From contig JAZRUF010000038.1 in NCBI GenBank assembly GCA_045652405.1, forward strand, positions 1 through 28,683: DNA of 28,683 nucleotides, given 5' to 3'. Position 1 is the stretch's first letter. Each line of letters opens with the position of its first letter. Under the pieces are notes generated by a model. It ran no database searches and was not told where the DNA came from. It worked only from the letters and a program-made list of their open reading frames with translations. This stretch comes from JAZRUF01 sp045652405 (GTDB taxonomy: Bacteria > Bacillota > Clostridia > Oscillospirales > JAAYXM01). The translations under genes were made by a program, and so were the position numbers. Of this stretch, positions 8,468 to 15,437 are shown piece by piece.

Positions 8468-9691
8468 ATGAAGCAAGGGCATTTTTTAACTACAATTATA
8501 GCTTCGGTTTTTGCACTTTTTATCATTGCATATATGGGAATGCAGATATGGAGATGGGCGTATAATCCGGTCCAGACCGTCAGCGCTGTGTACATAGAAA
8601 CCGATGATGTTGTTGAGCTTAACGGATTTATTGTTCGCGATGAGAAGGTAGTTTCCGCTGCCGCATCAGGTTCACTTGAAATGGTTGTAAATGAAGGTGA
8701 GCGCGCGGGAAAAGGCGATATAATTGCCGCGGTTTATGCTAACGACAAAGCACTTGAAAATCACAGGAGAGTAACCGAAATTGATGGGCGAATAGCTCAG
8801 CTCAATGAGCTTATAAACCAGGGTAACGAGCTTATGGATATTCAAACTGCGGATAAAGCGGTTGCAGAATATACACAGACGCTCATGGATATGACGCAGA
8901 GGAATTCACTTTCAAACCTAAGTTCTGCAGTGGACGAGCTTAAGAACAAAACGCTGTCGCGCGAATATATTTACAGGGATAAAAGCGGTCTTGACGAGGT
9001 AATAAATGGGCTCCGCGACGAGAGAAAGCAATATGCTGCATCGGCAAAAATTCAAAAGAGAGTTTATGCACCTTGCGCGGGGTATTTTTCTCATAATGTT
9101 GATGGTTATGAAAATGTGTTTTTATATTCCGGTGTTAATGATTGGACACCGTCGTACGTTGATGAGATACTTAAAAAAGAGGTCGTTGGAAATGCTGACG
9201 GAAGTGTTATAGGTAAAGTCGTTTCTGATTATACGTGGAAGTATGTTGCGCTTATAAGCGAGGAACAAGCGGAGTATATCGGAGAGAGAACCAAGGTTAA
9301 GCTTAAGTTTGACAGCGGAAATTACCCGCTTGTAGATGCTGAGATTGAAAGGGTAAGTCCCCCTGAGGATGGGAAAGTCCTCATAGTTATTAAATGCACC
9401 AAGCATATATCGGATTTTACAATCCCGAGGTTTTTAAATGCTCAGCTTGTACTCAAGACATACAGCGGATTGAAGGTGCCGAGAGAAGCATTACGCGTGG
9501 ATGAAGAGGGAAATAACGGAGTTTTTTGCCTTATTGATTCTCAGGTGAAGTTTAAACCTGTAGAGACGGTTTTTGAGAAGGATAGCTACTATATTGTCGA
9601 ATATGACTCTGCAAATACAAAGTCCCTGCTTCTGTATGACGAGATAATAGTTGCGGCAAAAGAACTTGAAAACAGAAAAGTTTTAAAATAA
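8468..9691 (+). CDS. HlyD-like (membrane-fusion-type) single-pass membrane protein
   Basis: This 407-residue protein has a short cytoplasmic N-terminus, one membrane segment at about 9-28, and a large extracytoplasmic part. That part resembles membrane-fusion/adaptor proteins: a barrel-sandwich-like hairpin at about 45-95 (EGERAGKGDIIAAVY), a helical, coiled-coil-prone stretch at about 95-195, and a beta-rich C-terminal half with a second lipoyl-like KRVYAPCAGYF segment. No ABC transporter or outer-membrane partner is encoded nearby. Its neighbours are hfq upstream and yggS-sepF-yggT-divIVA downstream, with gaps of 16 and 23 bases. The placement suggests, as inference only, a role in the envelope or in division or sporulation rather than in drug or peptide export. 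The family is recognised by architecture; the function is unknown. Confidence 0.75.
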   Translation: MKQGHFLTTIIASVFALFIIAYMGMQIWRWAYNPVQTVSAVYIETDDVVELNGFIVRDEKVVSAAASGSLEMVVNEGERAGKGDIIAAVYANDKALENHRRVTEIDGRIAQLNELINQGNELMDIQTADKAVAEYTQTLMDMTQRNSLSNLSSAVDELKNKTLSREYIYRDKSGLDEVINGLRDERKQYAASAKIQKRVYAPCAGYFSHNVDGYENVFLYSGVNDWTPSYVDEILKKEVVGNADGSVIGKVVSDYTWKYVALISEEQAEYIGERTKVKLKFDSGNYPLVDAEIERVSPPEDGKVLIVIKCTKHISDFTIPRFLNAQLVLKTYSGLKVPREALRVDEEGNNGVFCLIDSQVKFKPVETVFEKDSYYIVEYDSANTKSLLLYDEIIVAAKELENRKVLK

Positions 9692-9714
9692 AAAGTGCGG
9701 TGGTGGAATAAGAA

Positions 9715-10413
9715 ATGAATGAGATTTTTGAGAACATAAAACAAGTTAAGCAAAAAATTGCCGAGGCGGCAATAAGCGTTGGACGAGCACCCGAAGAAGT
9801 AACTCTTGTAGCTGCGACAAAGATGAATGATGCTGACAGAGTAAAGCAAGCGGTTGCGGGTGGTATAGATGTCGCCGGCGAAAACCGTGTTCAGGAGCTT
9901 ATGGACAAATACGATAAAGGTGCTTATGAGGGAGTACCGCTTCATTTTATTGGTACTCTGCAGACTAATAAAGTTAAGTATCTTGTCGGAAAAGTGGATT
10001 TAATCCAGTCAGTTGATTCTCTTAAGCTCGTAAAGGAGATTTCGCGAGTTGCGGCAAAGCGTGGAATTTGCCAGGATATACTTATCGAAATTAATATAGG
10101 CGGGGAGGAGAGTAAAAGTGGAATATCTCCGTCAGACCTTGAGGAATTTATCGAAGAAATTTCAAAAATGAATAACGTCAGAGTTCGCGGATTGATGACA
10201 ATTCCGCCAATTTTGTCGGTTGGCGCAAAAAATGAGCCGTATTTTAGAAAAATGAAGGAATTATTTGTTGACATTAGCGGAAAAAAATACGATAATATTA
10301 GTATGGATATTTTGTCTATGGGAATGAGCAGCGATTTTGAGGAAGCGATACGATGCGGAGCTACAATGGTGCGCGTCGGAACCGGGATTTTCGGAGCGCG
10401 GCATTATTCCTAA
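9715..10413 (+). CDS. yggS: YggS/YlmE-family pyridoxal-phosphate homeostasis protein
   Basis: A PLP-binding barrel protein without known catalytic activity that balances free pyridoxal phosphate and related amino-acid metabolism. The PLP lysine is K36 in LVAATKMNDA. GENRVQEL, HFIGTLQTNK, RGLMTIPP and SMGMSSDFEEAI are family signatures, and the protein ends with RVGTGIFGARHY. At 232 residues it has normal length. It lies directly upstream of sepF, as ylmE does in the ylm/division cluster of Bacillus and Clostridia. The ATG at 9715 follows a GGTGGTGGAA-type ribosome binding site. Confidence 0.96.
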   Translation: MNEIFENIKQVKQKIAEAAISVGRAPEEVTLVAATKMNDADRVKQAVAGGIDVAGENRVQELMDKYDKGAYEGVPLHFIGTLQTNKVKYLVGKVDLIQSVDSLKLVKEISRVAAKRGICQDILIEINIGGEESKSGISPSDLEEFIEEISKMNNVRVRGLMTIPPILSVGAKNEPYFRKMKELFVDISGKKYDNISMDILSMGMSSDFEEAIRCGATMVRVGTGIFGARHYS

Positions 10414-10444
10414 AATAAAAGATATATATCAGGAGGATAAAAAC

Positions 10445-10894
10445 ATGGGCTTTATAGACGAATTTAAGAAGTGGGCTAAAATTGAAGCAGATGATGAGGA
10501 TGATGAGTTCGAAGAATTTCCGGCTCCTCGCCGTAATTCAAGAAGAGATGATGATTTTGACGATGCTTTTGAGAGCCGCCGCAGTAATAAGGATAAGGTA
10601 GTTAACATTCATACTACAACCCAGCTGCAGGTTGTTCTTGTTAAGGCAGAGCGCTATGACAACTCGACCGAAATTGCAGACCACCTTAAAGAGCGTAGAA
10701 CCGTTGTCTTAAATCTTGAGACAACAAACAAGGATGTAGCTCGTCGAGTGCTAGACTTTTTAAGCGGCGTTGCATATGCAATCGGCGGAAGAATTCAGCG
10801 TGTTGCAAACAACACCTTTATCATTACTCCTTATAATGTTGATTTAAAGGGAGATTTAATCGACGAATTGGAAAATAACGGTCTGTATTTCTAA
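10445..10894 (+). CDS. sepF: Cell division protein SepF
   Basis: SepF binds FtsZ filaments and anchors and bundles them at the division septum. The start chosen is ATG 10445, preceded by a perfect AGGAGG (10432-10437) at 7 bases. The same frame stays open upstream to 10337, but that stretch overlaps yggS and is a shadow. The product is 149 residues: an amphipathic N-terminal helix beginning MGFIDEFKKWAKIE (membrane anchor), an acidic and Arg-rich linker (about 16-55), then the SepF core from about 58 (VVLVKAERYDNSTEIADHL) to the end. The core includes the DFLSGVAYAIGG and FIITPYNV segments. Its neighbours yggS and yggT match the usual order. Confidence 0.96.
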   Translation: MGFIDEFKKWAKIEADDEDDEFEEFPAPRRNSRRDDDFDDAFESRRSNKDKVVNIHTTTQLQVVLVKAERYDNSTEIADHLKERRTVVLNLETTNKDVARRVLDFLSGVAYAIGGRIQRVANNTFIITPYNVDLKGDLIDELENNGLYF

Positions 10895-10918
10895 CGGAAA
10901 GAGCAGGGAAAGAGTAAT

Positions 10919-11191
10919 ATGATTTTTTTGCTGCGGCTATTAAGCAATATCGTTATGGCGATTACGCGTGTATACGAGTTTTTACTTGTTGCACGTGCAA
11001 TCAGCTCGTGGCTGCCGGTGGATTTTTCAAACCCTATAGTTAATTTTTTGTACACGGTTACCGAGCCACTTTTGGCACCTGTACGAAATTTGCTCTTTAA
11101 AATCCCATTTTTCAGGAATTGCCCGATAGATTTTTCGATGATCGTTTTGTTTATGTTATTTGAAGTTATACAGTCATTTTTCTATTATTAA
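10919..11191 (+). CDS. yggT: YggT-family integral membrane protein
   Basis: A 90-residue protein with two hydrophobic segments (about 1-25 and 65-88) joined by the conserved ARAISSWLPVDFSNPIVNFLYTVTEPLLAPVRNLL-type region (seen at residues 26-60). The YggT (YlmG) family is found in bacteria and plastids and is linked to envelope or division functions, though its biochemistry is not settled. It sits between sepF and divIVA. The RNA-binding gene ylmH, which often lies here in Bacillus, is absent. A GAAAGAG ribosome binding site precedes ATG 10919. Confidence 0.92.
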   Translation: MIFLLRLLSNIVMAITRVYEFLLVARAISSWLPVDFSNPIVNFLYTVTEPLLAPVRNLLFKIPFFRNCPIDFSMIVLFMLFEVIQSFFYY

Positions 11192-11225
11192 GAAAAAAAT
11201 AATTACCGGGGGACAATGATATAAA

Positions 11226-12062
11226 ATGATGACACCTCAAGAAATTCGTGATATTCAGTTTGATAAATCAGTTTTCGGCGGTTACGATATGGGGGCCGTT
11301 GATGAGTTCTTAGCTGAGCTCGGTGCTGATTACAGCGCTCTTTATAAAGAAAACGCTGTTTTAAAAAACAAGCTTAAACTGCTTGCCGAAACCGTAGAAG
11401 AGTACCGTAGCGTGGATGAAGCTATGCGTAAAGCTCTTGTCACCGCGCAGAATATGGCAAATGATATGGTAGCTGATGCTCAGAAAAAGGCAAATGAGCT
11501 AATTGCTAATGCAAGCAGTATCGCGCAGTCACGTGTTACTGACCTGGCTAATAAGATTACTCAGGAGGAAAAGCGCTTGGCGGAAGCAAAGCGTGCAACA
11601 GGGAAGTTTGCCGATGAACTTTTGAGTATGTATAAGCAGCAGGCGGAGATGATTCACGGAATTATCCCACTCACCGAGGTTGCTGAAGAAGAGCCGACTA
11701 TGGATGATACGCTTACCCTTGCAACTGAGCAGATAAGCCAGTCTGTTGAAGCTGCGCTTAACAGCTTGCAGAGCCTTCAGGCAACCGAAGAGGAGAACTC
11801 TTTGTCAGCTGATGAGATGGTACATAACATTGAAAAACAAATTGAAGAAAAGGCTGTTGAGGAACTTGGCAGCAAGGAAAAAGCTGATGTACGTGTATCA
11901 AGATACACTGTTACGGGTGAGGCTGAGCCTGAAATAGAAGAGGATGACGGTCAGATTGCCTTTGGCAGTGTCAAACAGGAAAAGATTGAAGATGCTACAA
12001 AGAAATTTGACTTAAGCGAGCTCAAGTTCGGAAAGAATTACGATTTTAACGACGATAAATAA
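11226..12062 (+). CDS. divIVA: DivIVA-domain cell division/polarity protein
   Basis: DivIVA-type proteins bind curved membrane at poles and septa and recruit partners. The N-terminal lipid-binding DivIVA domain is clear (MTPQEIRDIQFDKSVFGGYD, then VDEFLAEL). A long coiled coil runs from about 30 to 145. The last ~130 residues are acidic and low in complexity (EEEP, EEDDG), ending in a basic-aromatic tail FDLSELKFGKNYDF. Two ATGs are possible, 11226 and 11229; GGGGGAC (11208-11213) suits either. At 278 residues it is longer than Bacillus DivIVA (about 164), mostly through the C-terminal extension. A hairpin follows the stop by 13 bases. Confidence 0.94.
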   Translation: MMTPQEIRDIQFDKSVFGGYDMGAVDEFLAELGADYSALYKENAVLKNKLKLLAETVEEYRSVDEAMRKALVTAQNMANDMVADAQKKANELIANASSIAQSRVTDLANKITQEEKRLAEAKRATGKFADELLSMYKQQAEMIHGIIPLTEVAEEEPTMDDTLTLATEQISQSVEAALNSLQSLQATEEENSLSADEMVHNIEKQIEEKAVEELGSKEKADVRVSRYTVTGEAEPEIEEDDGQIAFGSVKQEKIEDATKKFDLSELKFGKNYDFNDDK

Positions 12063-12075
12063 TTAAGTTTAAAAG

Positions 12076-12106
12076 GGGCTGCCGTGTTAAGAGGCAGCCC
12101 TGTTCT
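12076..12106 (+). terminator. Weak intrinsic terminator or attenuator between divIVA and lspA
   Basis: GGGCTGCC (12076-12083) pairs perfectly with GGCAGCCC (12093-12100) across a 9-base loop, followed by TGTTCTT. The stem is strong but the T-run is poor, so partial termination is more likely than complete termination. It lies 13 bases after the divIVA stop and 30 bases before the lspA start. Confidence 0.65.
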
Positions 12107-12130
12107 TACAATGATTGGAGAGAATAGCAA

Positions 12131-12589
12131 ATGCTTGAGATAATTGCCTTTGCCCTTATGGTGGCGGCAGATCAATTGACGAAGCTATGGGCGATATGTA
12201 AGCTTAAACCTTTGCAAACATTTGAGCTCTTGCCCGGAATACTGCATCTTACATATGCCGAAAATACAGGGGCGGCTTTTTCAATTTTCCAAGGCAAAAC
12301 CGCGTTTCTAATTATTCTTCCGGTTATTGTTTGTTTAGTAATTGTGTATTATCTAATTTCTAAGCGCGCAAAACATGCGCTTGAAAGATGGTCCCTAGTT
12401 CTTATTTTAAGCGGTGCGGTCGGAAATATAATTGATAGGATAATGCGCGGCGCAGTAGTGGATTTTTTTGAAATTCACCTGTTTGAATTTGCGATTTTCA
12501 ACGTCGCGGATATATTCGTAACGATAGGCGCGGTGCTTCTTTTTGTTTATATACTTTTTATAGCTGATGCAAAGGATAAAACGCCATGA
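12131..12589 (+). CDS. lspA: Lipoprotein signal peptidase (signal peptidase II)
   Basis: A membrane aspartyl protease that removes the signal peptide of prolipoproteins after Lgt has lipidated them; lgt is at 19973 in this window. The protein has 152 residues and four hydrophobic segments. The two catalytic aspartates are D111 (AVVDFF) and D127 (FNVADIF). The conserved DQLTK (from D14) and ENTGAAFS are present. ATG 12131 has a GGAGAG ribosome binding site. Its TGA stop overlaps the rluD start (ATGA), so the two are coupled, as often seen for lspA-rluD pairs. Confidence 0.97.
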   Translation: MLEIIAFALMVAADQLTKLWAICKLKPLQTFELLPGILHLTYAENTGAAFSIFQGKTAFLIILPVIVCLVIVYYLISKRAKHALERWSLVLILSGAVGNIIDRIMRGAVVDFFEIHLFEFAIFNVADIFVTIGAVLLFVYILFIADAKDKTP

Positions 12590-13500
12590 CGGAAGAAAAA
12601 ACACTCACAGTCGGAGAAGAAGAGTCCGGCACAAGGCTTGACAGCTTTGTTGCCAAAAATATGGATATTTCGCGAAATGCAGCCGTATTGGCTATAGAAG
12701 AAGGTCGCGTGACTTTAGGTGGAGCTGCGCTTCGCAAAAAACATAGAGTTACAAGTGGAGAGCAGTATTGCGTCTGTCTGCCGGAGATAAGGGAAATTGA
12801 AGTTGTAGCGCAAAATATCCCGCTTGACATTGTGTACGAGGATGAATATCTGCTTGTTATCAATAAGGAGCAGGGGATGGTAGTTCATCCTGCGGCGGGA
12901 AATTGGGACGGAACACTTGTAAATGCGCTTCTGTATCATTGTGGAGATAGCTTGTCCGGAATAAATGGAGTGCATAGACCGGGTATTGTGCATAGGCTGG
13001 ATAAGTACACCAGCGGTTTGATGCTTGTAGCTAAAACTGATGCTGCGCACCAAGGACTGGCAGAGCAGATTGCGGAACATTCGGTCAGACGTATATATAA
13101 CGCTATTATTATAGGCCATCTGCGCGAGAGTGAAGGATGCGTAAATTTGCCAATAGGTCGTCATGCAACTGACCGCAAAAAAATGTGCGTTACTGCCAAA
13201 AATTCAAAAGAGGCAATAACGCATTACAAAGTGCTTGAGGAATACAGCAGATACTCATATGTTGAGTGCAAGCTTGAGACCGGAAGAACGCATCAAATAC
13301 GTGTGCATATGGCGCATTTAGGGCATCCGGTGCTCGGTGATACGGTTTACGGTCCGAAAAGTACAGTTTTTGGGTTGCAAGGGCAGTGCTTGCATTCAAA
13401 GACTGTATCGTTTGTTCATCCGATAAGTAAAAAAGAGATGTATTTCGAGTCGGAACTTCCTGAGTATTTTAAAAATGCAATCAATAAAATTAACAAATAA
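12586..13500 (+). CDS. rluD: RluD-family 23S rRNA pseudouridine synthase
   Basis: Converts specific uridines to pseudouridine in 23S rRNA or a related RNA. An N-terminal S4-type RNA-binding domain (about 14-75) is followed by the RluA/RluD catalytic domain with HRLDKYTSGLMLVAK (catalytic Asp139) and GRTHQIRVHMAHLGHPVLGD near the C-terminus. At 304 residues it matches the Firmicutes RluD/YlyB type. The exact target uridines cannot be read from sequence. The gene overlaps lspA by 4 bases and ends right at the terminator shared with trmD. Confidence 0.94.
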   Translation: MTEEKTLTVGEEESGTRLDSFVAKNMDISRNAAVLAIEEGRVTLGGAALRKKHRVTSGEQYCVCLPEIREIEVVAQNIPLDIVYEDEYLLVINKEQGMVVHPAAGNWDGTLVNALLYHCGDSLSGINGVHRPGIVHRLDKYTSGLMLVAKTDAAHQGLAEQIAEHSVRRIYNAIIIGHLRESEGCVNLPIGRHATDRKKMCVTAKNSKEAITHYKVLEEYSRYSYVECKLETGRTHQIRVHMAHLGHPVLGDTVYGPKSTVFGLQGQCLHSKTVSFVHPISKKEMYFESELPEYFKNAINKINK

Positions 13501-13525
13501 GCGCTGAAGTTTTTTTCTTCAGCGC
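13501..13525. terminator. Bidirectional intrinsic terminator between rluD and trmD
   Basis: GCGCTGAAG (13501-13509) and CTTCAGCGC (13517-13525) form a perfect 9-bp stem around a loop of seven T. It begins directly after the rluD stop and ends 7 bases before the trmD stop on the other strand. The A/T-rich flanks give short U-runs in both directions, so it can serve both convergent genes. Confidence 0.85.
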
Positions 13526-13532
13526 TTTATGT

Positions 13533-14288
13533 TTATTTTTCCTTATCTGCTAATTCGGCTTTAATTTCACATAGCATCTTTTCATCTTGCGCGGTTAAGT
13601 CTGCACTTTCTAAAAGGTCGGGGCGCTTTAGCAGTGTGCGGCGCAGAGATTCGCGCCTGCGCCATTTTTTTATATTGGCATGATGACCGGAGAGGAGAAT
13701 TTCGGGTATCGCGCGACCGTGCCATTCAGCAGGTCGTGTGTACTGCGGATACTCCAAAAGCCCATTGTAATGACTCTCTTCAGTAAAGCATTCCTCGTCG
13801 GAGAGGACACCCGGCAAAAGCCTACATACTGCATCAGCTAATGCCATTGCAGGAATTTCACCACCGGTGAGAACAAAGTCACCCATTGATATTTCTTCGT
13901 CAACGCATTCCTCGATAAATCTCTCGTCGATTCCTTCGTAGTGGCCGCATACTAAAATTAAGTTTTTAGCTTCGGCGGCTAATGTGCGCGCTTTAGCTTG
14001 GTTAAAGACTGAACCCTGGGGCGAGAGATATACGGTGTATGCATCTTCGGATGAGCAGTTTTTGTAAACGTGCTCCCAAGCATTGTAAAGTGCATCGGCG
14101 TACATCACCATGCCCATACCGCCACCGTACGGATAGTCATCCACTTGCTTTTGCTTATTTTTAGTATAGTCCCTGATTTGATGGCATTCTATAGTTATTA
14201 AGCCTTGTCTGCATGCGCGCCCGATTATACTTTCGCCCATCATTGCGTTTACAGCATCGGGGAATAGTGTTAAAATATCAATCCGCAT
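13533..14288 (-). CDS. trmD: tRNA (guanine37-N1)-methyltransferase TrmD
   Basis: Methylates G37 of tRNAs using S-adenosylmethionine, which prevents +1 frameshifting. The SPOUT deep-knot signatures are visible: YPYGGGMGMVM (53-63), CGHYEGIDERF (114-124), SMGDFVLTGGEIPAM (134-148) and YTRPAEWHG. At 251 residues the length is standard. The ATG at 14288 lies inside the 3' end of rimM (11-base overlap). In many Firmicutes rplS (L19) follows trmD; here it does not, and the operon stops at the shared terminator. Confidence 0.98.
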   Translation of the reverse strand: MRIDILTLFPDAVNAMMGESIIGRACRQGLITIECHQIRDYTKNKQKQVDDYPYGGGMGMVMYADALYNAWEHVYKNCSSEDAYTVYLSPQGSVFNQAKARTLAAEAKNLILVCGHYEGIDERFIEECVDEEISMGDFVLTGGEIPAMALADAVCRLLPGVLSDEECFTEESHYNGLLEYPQYTRPAEWHGRAIPEILLSGHHANIKKWRRRESLRRTLLKRPDLLESADLTAQDEKMLCEIKAELADKEK

Positions 14289-14793
14289 TTATGCCGCCTC
14301 CGGTTTCCATGCCGGGAATCAGGGAGACTGATATTTTTCTCGCTGACAAATCGATTTCATGGATAAATTCTTTTACTGCGGGTATCATGTACTCTTTATC
14401 TCCGCGAACTACGTATACGTCCTGTGCGGGAAGAGTAAGTACATCTGCGAGCTTGCCAATTGTTTTGCTGCTTTTTTCTTCAACGACATCAAGCCCTATT
14501 AAATCTGCGATAAAGTGTTTACCTTCAGGTAAAGTTACGTTGCTGCGGTCGATGGACACTACCTTGTTTTTTAGCGTCATTGCAGTGTTAACATTATCAA
14601 CCCCTGAAAGAGAAGCTAAAACGCAGAATTTATGAACGCGGCACGATGTCACGCGGTAGGGGATAGAGTCGATATAATAAGTATCAAAGTCGAGCAAAAA
14701 TTCAGGGCTGTCGCACCACGGTTGGATTTTTATTTCGCCGCGGATACCATGCGTGTTTACGATTTGACCGACTTCCATCATTTTCTTTGTCAT
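14278..14793 (-). CDS. rimM: Ribosome maturation factor RimM
   Basis: Binds ribosomal protein S19 and helps mature the 30S head. The sequence begins MTKKMMEVGQIVNTHGIRGE, the standard RimM N-terminus, and ends with a PRC-barrel domain (about 95-165: VVRGDKEYMIPAVKEFIHEID). I chose ATG 14793 because an AGGTGA ribosome binding site lies 8 bases upstream and the protein then starts where homologues do. A GTG at 14805 is in frame but would sit inside that site. The product is 171 residues. A terminator hairpin upstream (14841-14875) separates it from khpA. Confidence 0.95.
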   Translation of the reverse strand: MTKKMMEVGQIVNTHGIRGEIKIQPWCDSPEFLLDFDTYYIDSIPYRVTSCRVHKFCVLASLSGVDNVNTAMTLKNKVVSIDRSNVTLPEGKHFIADLIGLDVVEEKSSKTIGKLADVLTLPAQDVYVVRGDKEYMIPAVKEFIHEIDLSARKISVSLIPGMETGGGINAD

Positions 14794-14840
14794 ATATATA
14801 TTCACCTATCCTTTGAAGGAGGATTAATTCGTGTTAAAAG

Positions 14841-14875
14841 AAAAACCGGGGAAGTTTTGATTTCCCCGGTTTTTT
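14841..14875 (-). terminator. Intrinsic terminator inside the operon, between khpA and rimM
   Basis: AAAAACCGGGGAA (14841-14853) and TTCCCCGGTTTTT (14862-14874) are perfect 13-base complements with an 8-base loop. Read on the minus strand, the stem GGGG/CCCC core is followed by TTTTT, a textbook intrinsic terminator just 5 bases beyond the khpA stop. I find no convincing promoter between it and rimM, so rimM and trmD probably depend on read-through. Confidence 0.88.
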
Positions 14876-14879
14876 AAGC

Positions 14880-15110
14880 TTAATCTACGATATCCACGGA
14901 TACCTTAAGATTTTGCTTAGCTGCTGCGGATTTCATGATCGCGCGAATTTCCTTCGCTATACGACCGTGTTTTCCGATTACCTTGCCCATATCCTCGGAA
15001 GCGACGCGCAACTCAAGAAGAAGCTCGTCCTCTTTGGGGACTTCGGTAACATTTACCGCGTCAGGGTTATCGACAAGATGCTGCGCGATATAGGTAAGAA
15101 GTTCTTTCAT
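14880..15110 (-). CDS. khpA: KH-domain RNA-binding protein KhpA (YlqC)
   Basis: A 76-residue single type II KH-domain protein with the signature GKVIGKHGRIAKEIRAIMKS (38-57). In Firmicutes KhpA pairs with KhpB (Jag/EloR) to bind RNA and influence cell elongation and division. It follows rpsP by 18 bases on the minus strand and is usually found between rpsP and rimM, as here. The stop is 5 bases from the strong terminator. Confidence 0.95.
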   Translation of the reverse strand: MKELLTYIAQHLVDNPDAVNVTEVPKEDELLLELRVASEDMGKVIGKHGRIAKEIRAIMKSAAAKQNLKVSVDIVD

Positions 15111-15128
15111 GTTTTAATTCCTCACTTC

Positions 15129-15371
15129 CTATTGGATCGCGCCAACACGCTTGAGCAACACCTTAACCGTATCGGTCGGCTGTGCACCGTTCTTGATCCA
15201 CTCAAGTGCACGATCAGTGTCGATCTTGATTTCAGCCGGTTCAGTCAGGGGATTGTAAGTACCGATCTCCTCAATGAATCTGCCGTCGCGCGGGAAACGT
15301 GAATCTGCGACTACCACGCGATAGAAAGGAGCCTTCTTAGCACCCATTCTGCGAAGTCTGATTTTTACCAT
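15129..15371 (-). CDS. rpsP: 30S ribosomal protein S16
   Basis: A structural and assembly protein of the small subunit. The sequence opens MVKIRLRRMGAKKAPFYRVV and contains ADSRFPRDGRFIEEIGTYNP, diagnostic of S16. Two ATGs lie close together, at 15377 and 15371. The GGAGGTGA site (15381-15388) is only 1 base from the first but 7 from the second, and S16 proteins begin at M(A)VKIRL, so 15371 is preferred (80 residues). It lies downstream of ffh and upstream of khpA in the same minus-strand operon. Confidence 0.96.
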   Translation of the reverse strand: MVKIRLRRMGAKKAPFYRVVVADSRFPRDGRFIEEIGTYNPLTEPAEIKIDTDRALEWIKNGAQPTDTVKVLLKRVGAIQ

Positions 15372-15437
15372 GTTCATTTCACCTCCAGAGGTAATTTTTT
15401 CATAAGCAAATTTATATAAAGTGTATTTGCTACAAGG

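Noticed and set aside
14793..14805. GTG 14805 as the rimM start
   Set aside because: It overlaps the AGGTGA ribosome binding site and would add MNIY before the conserved RimM N-terminus.
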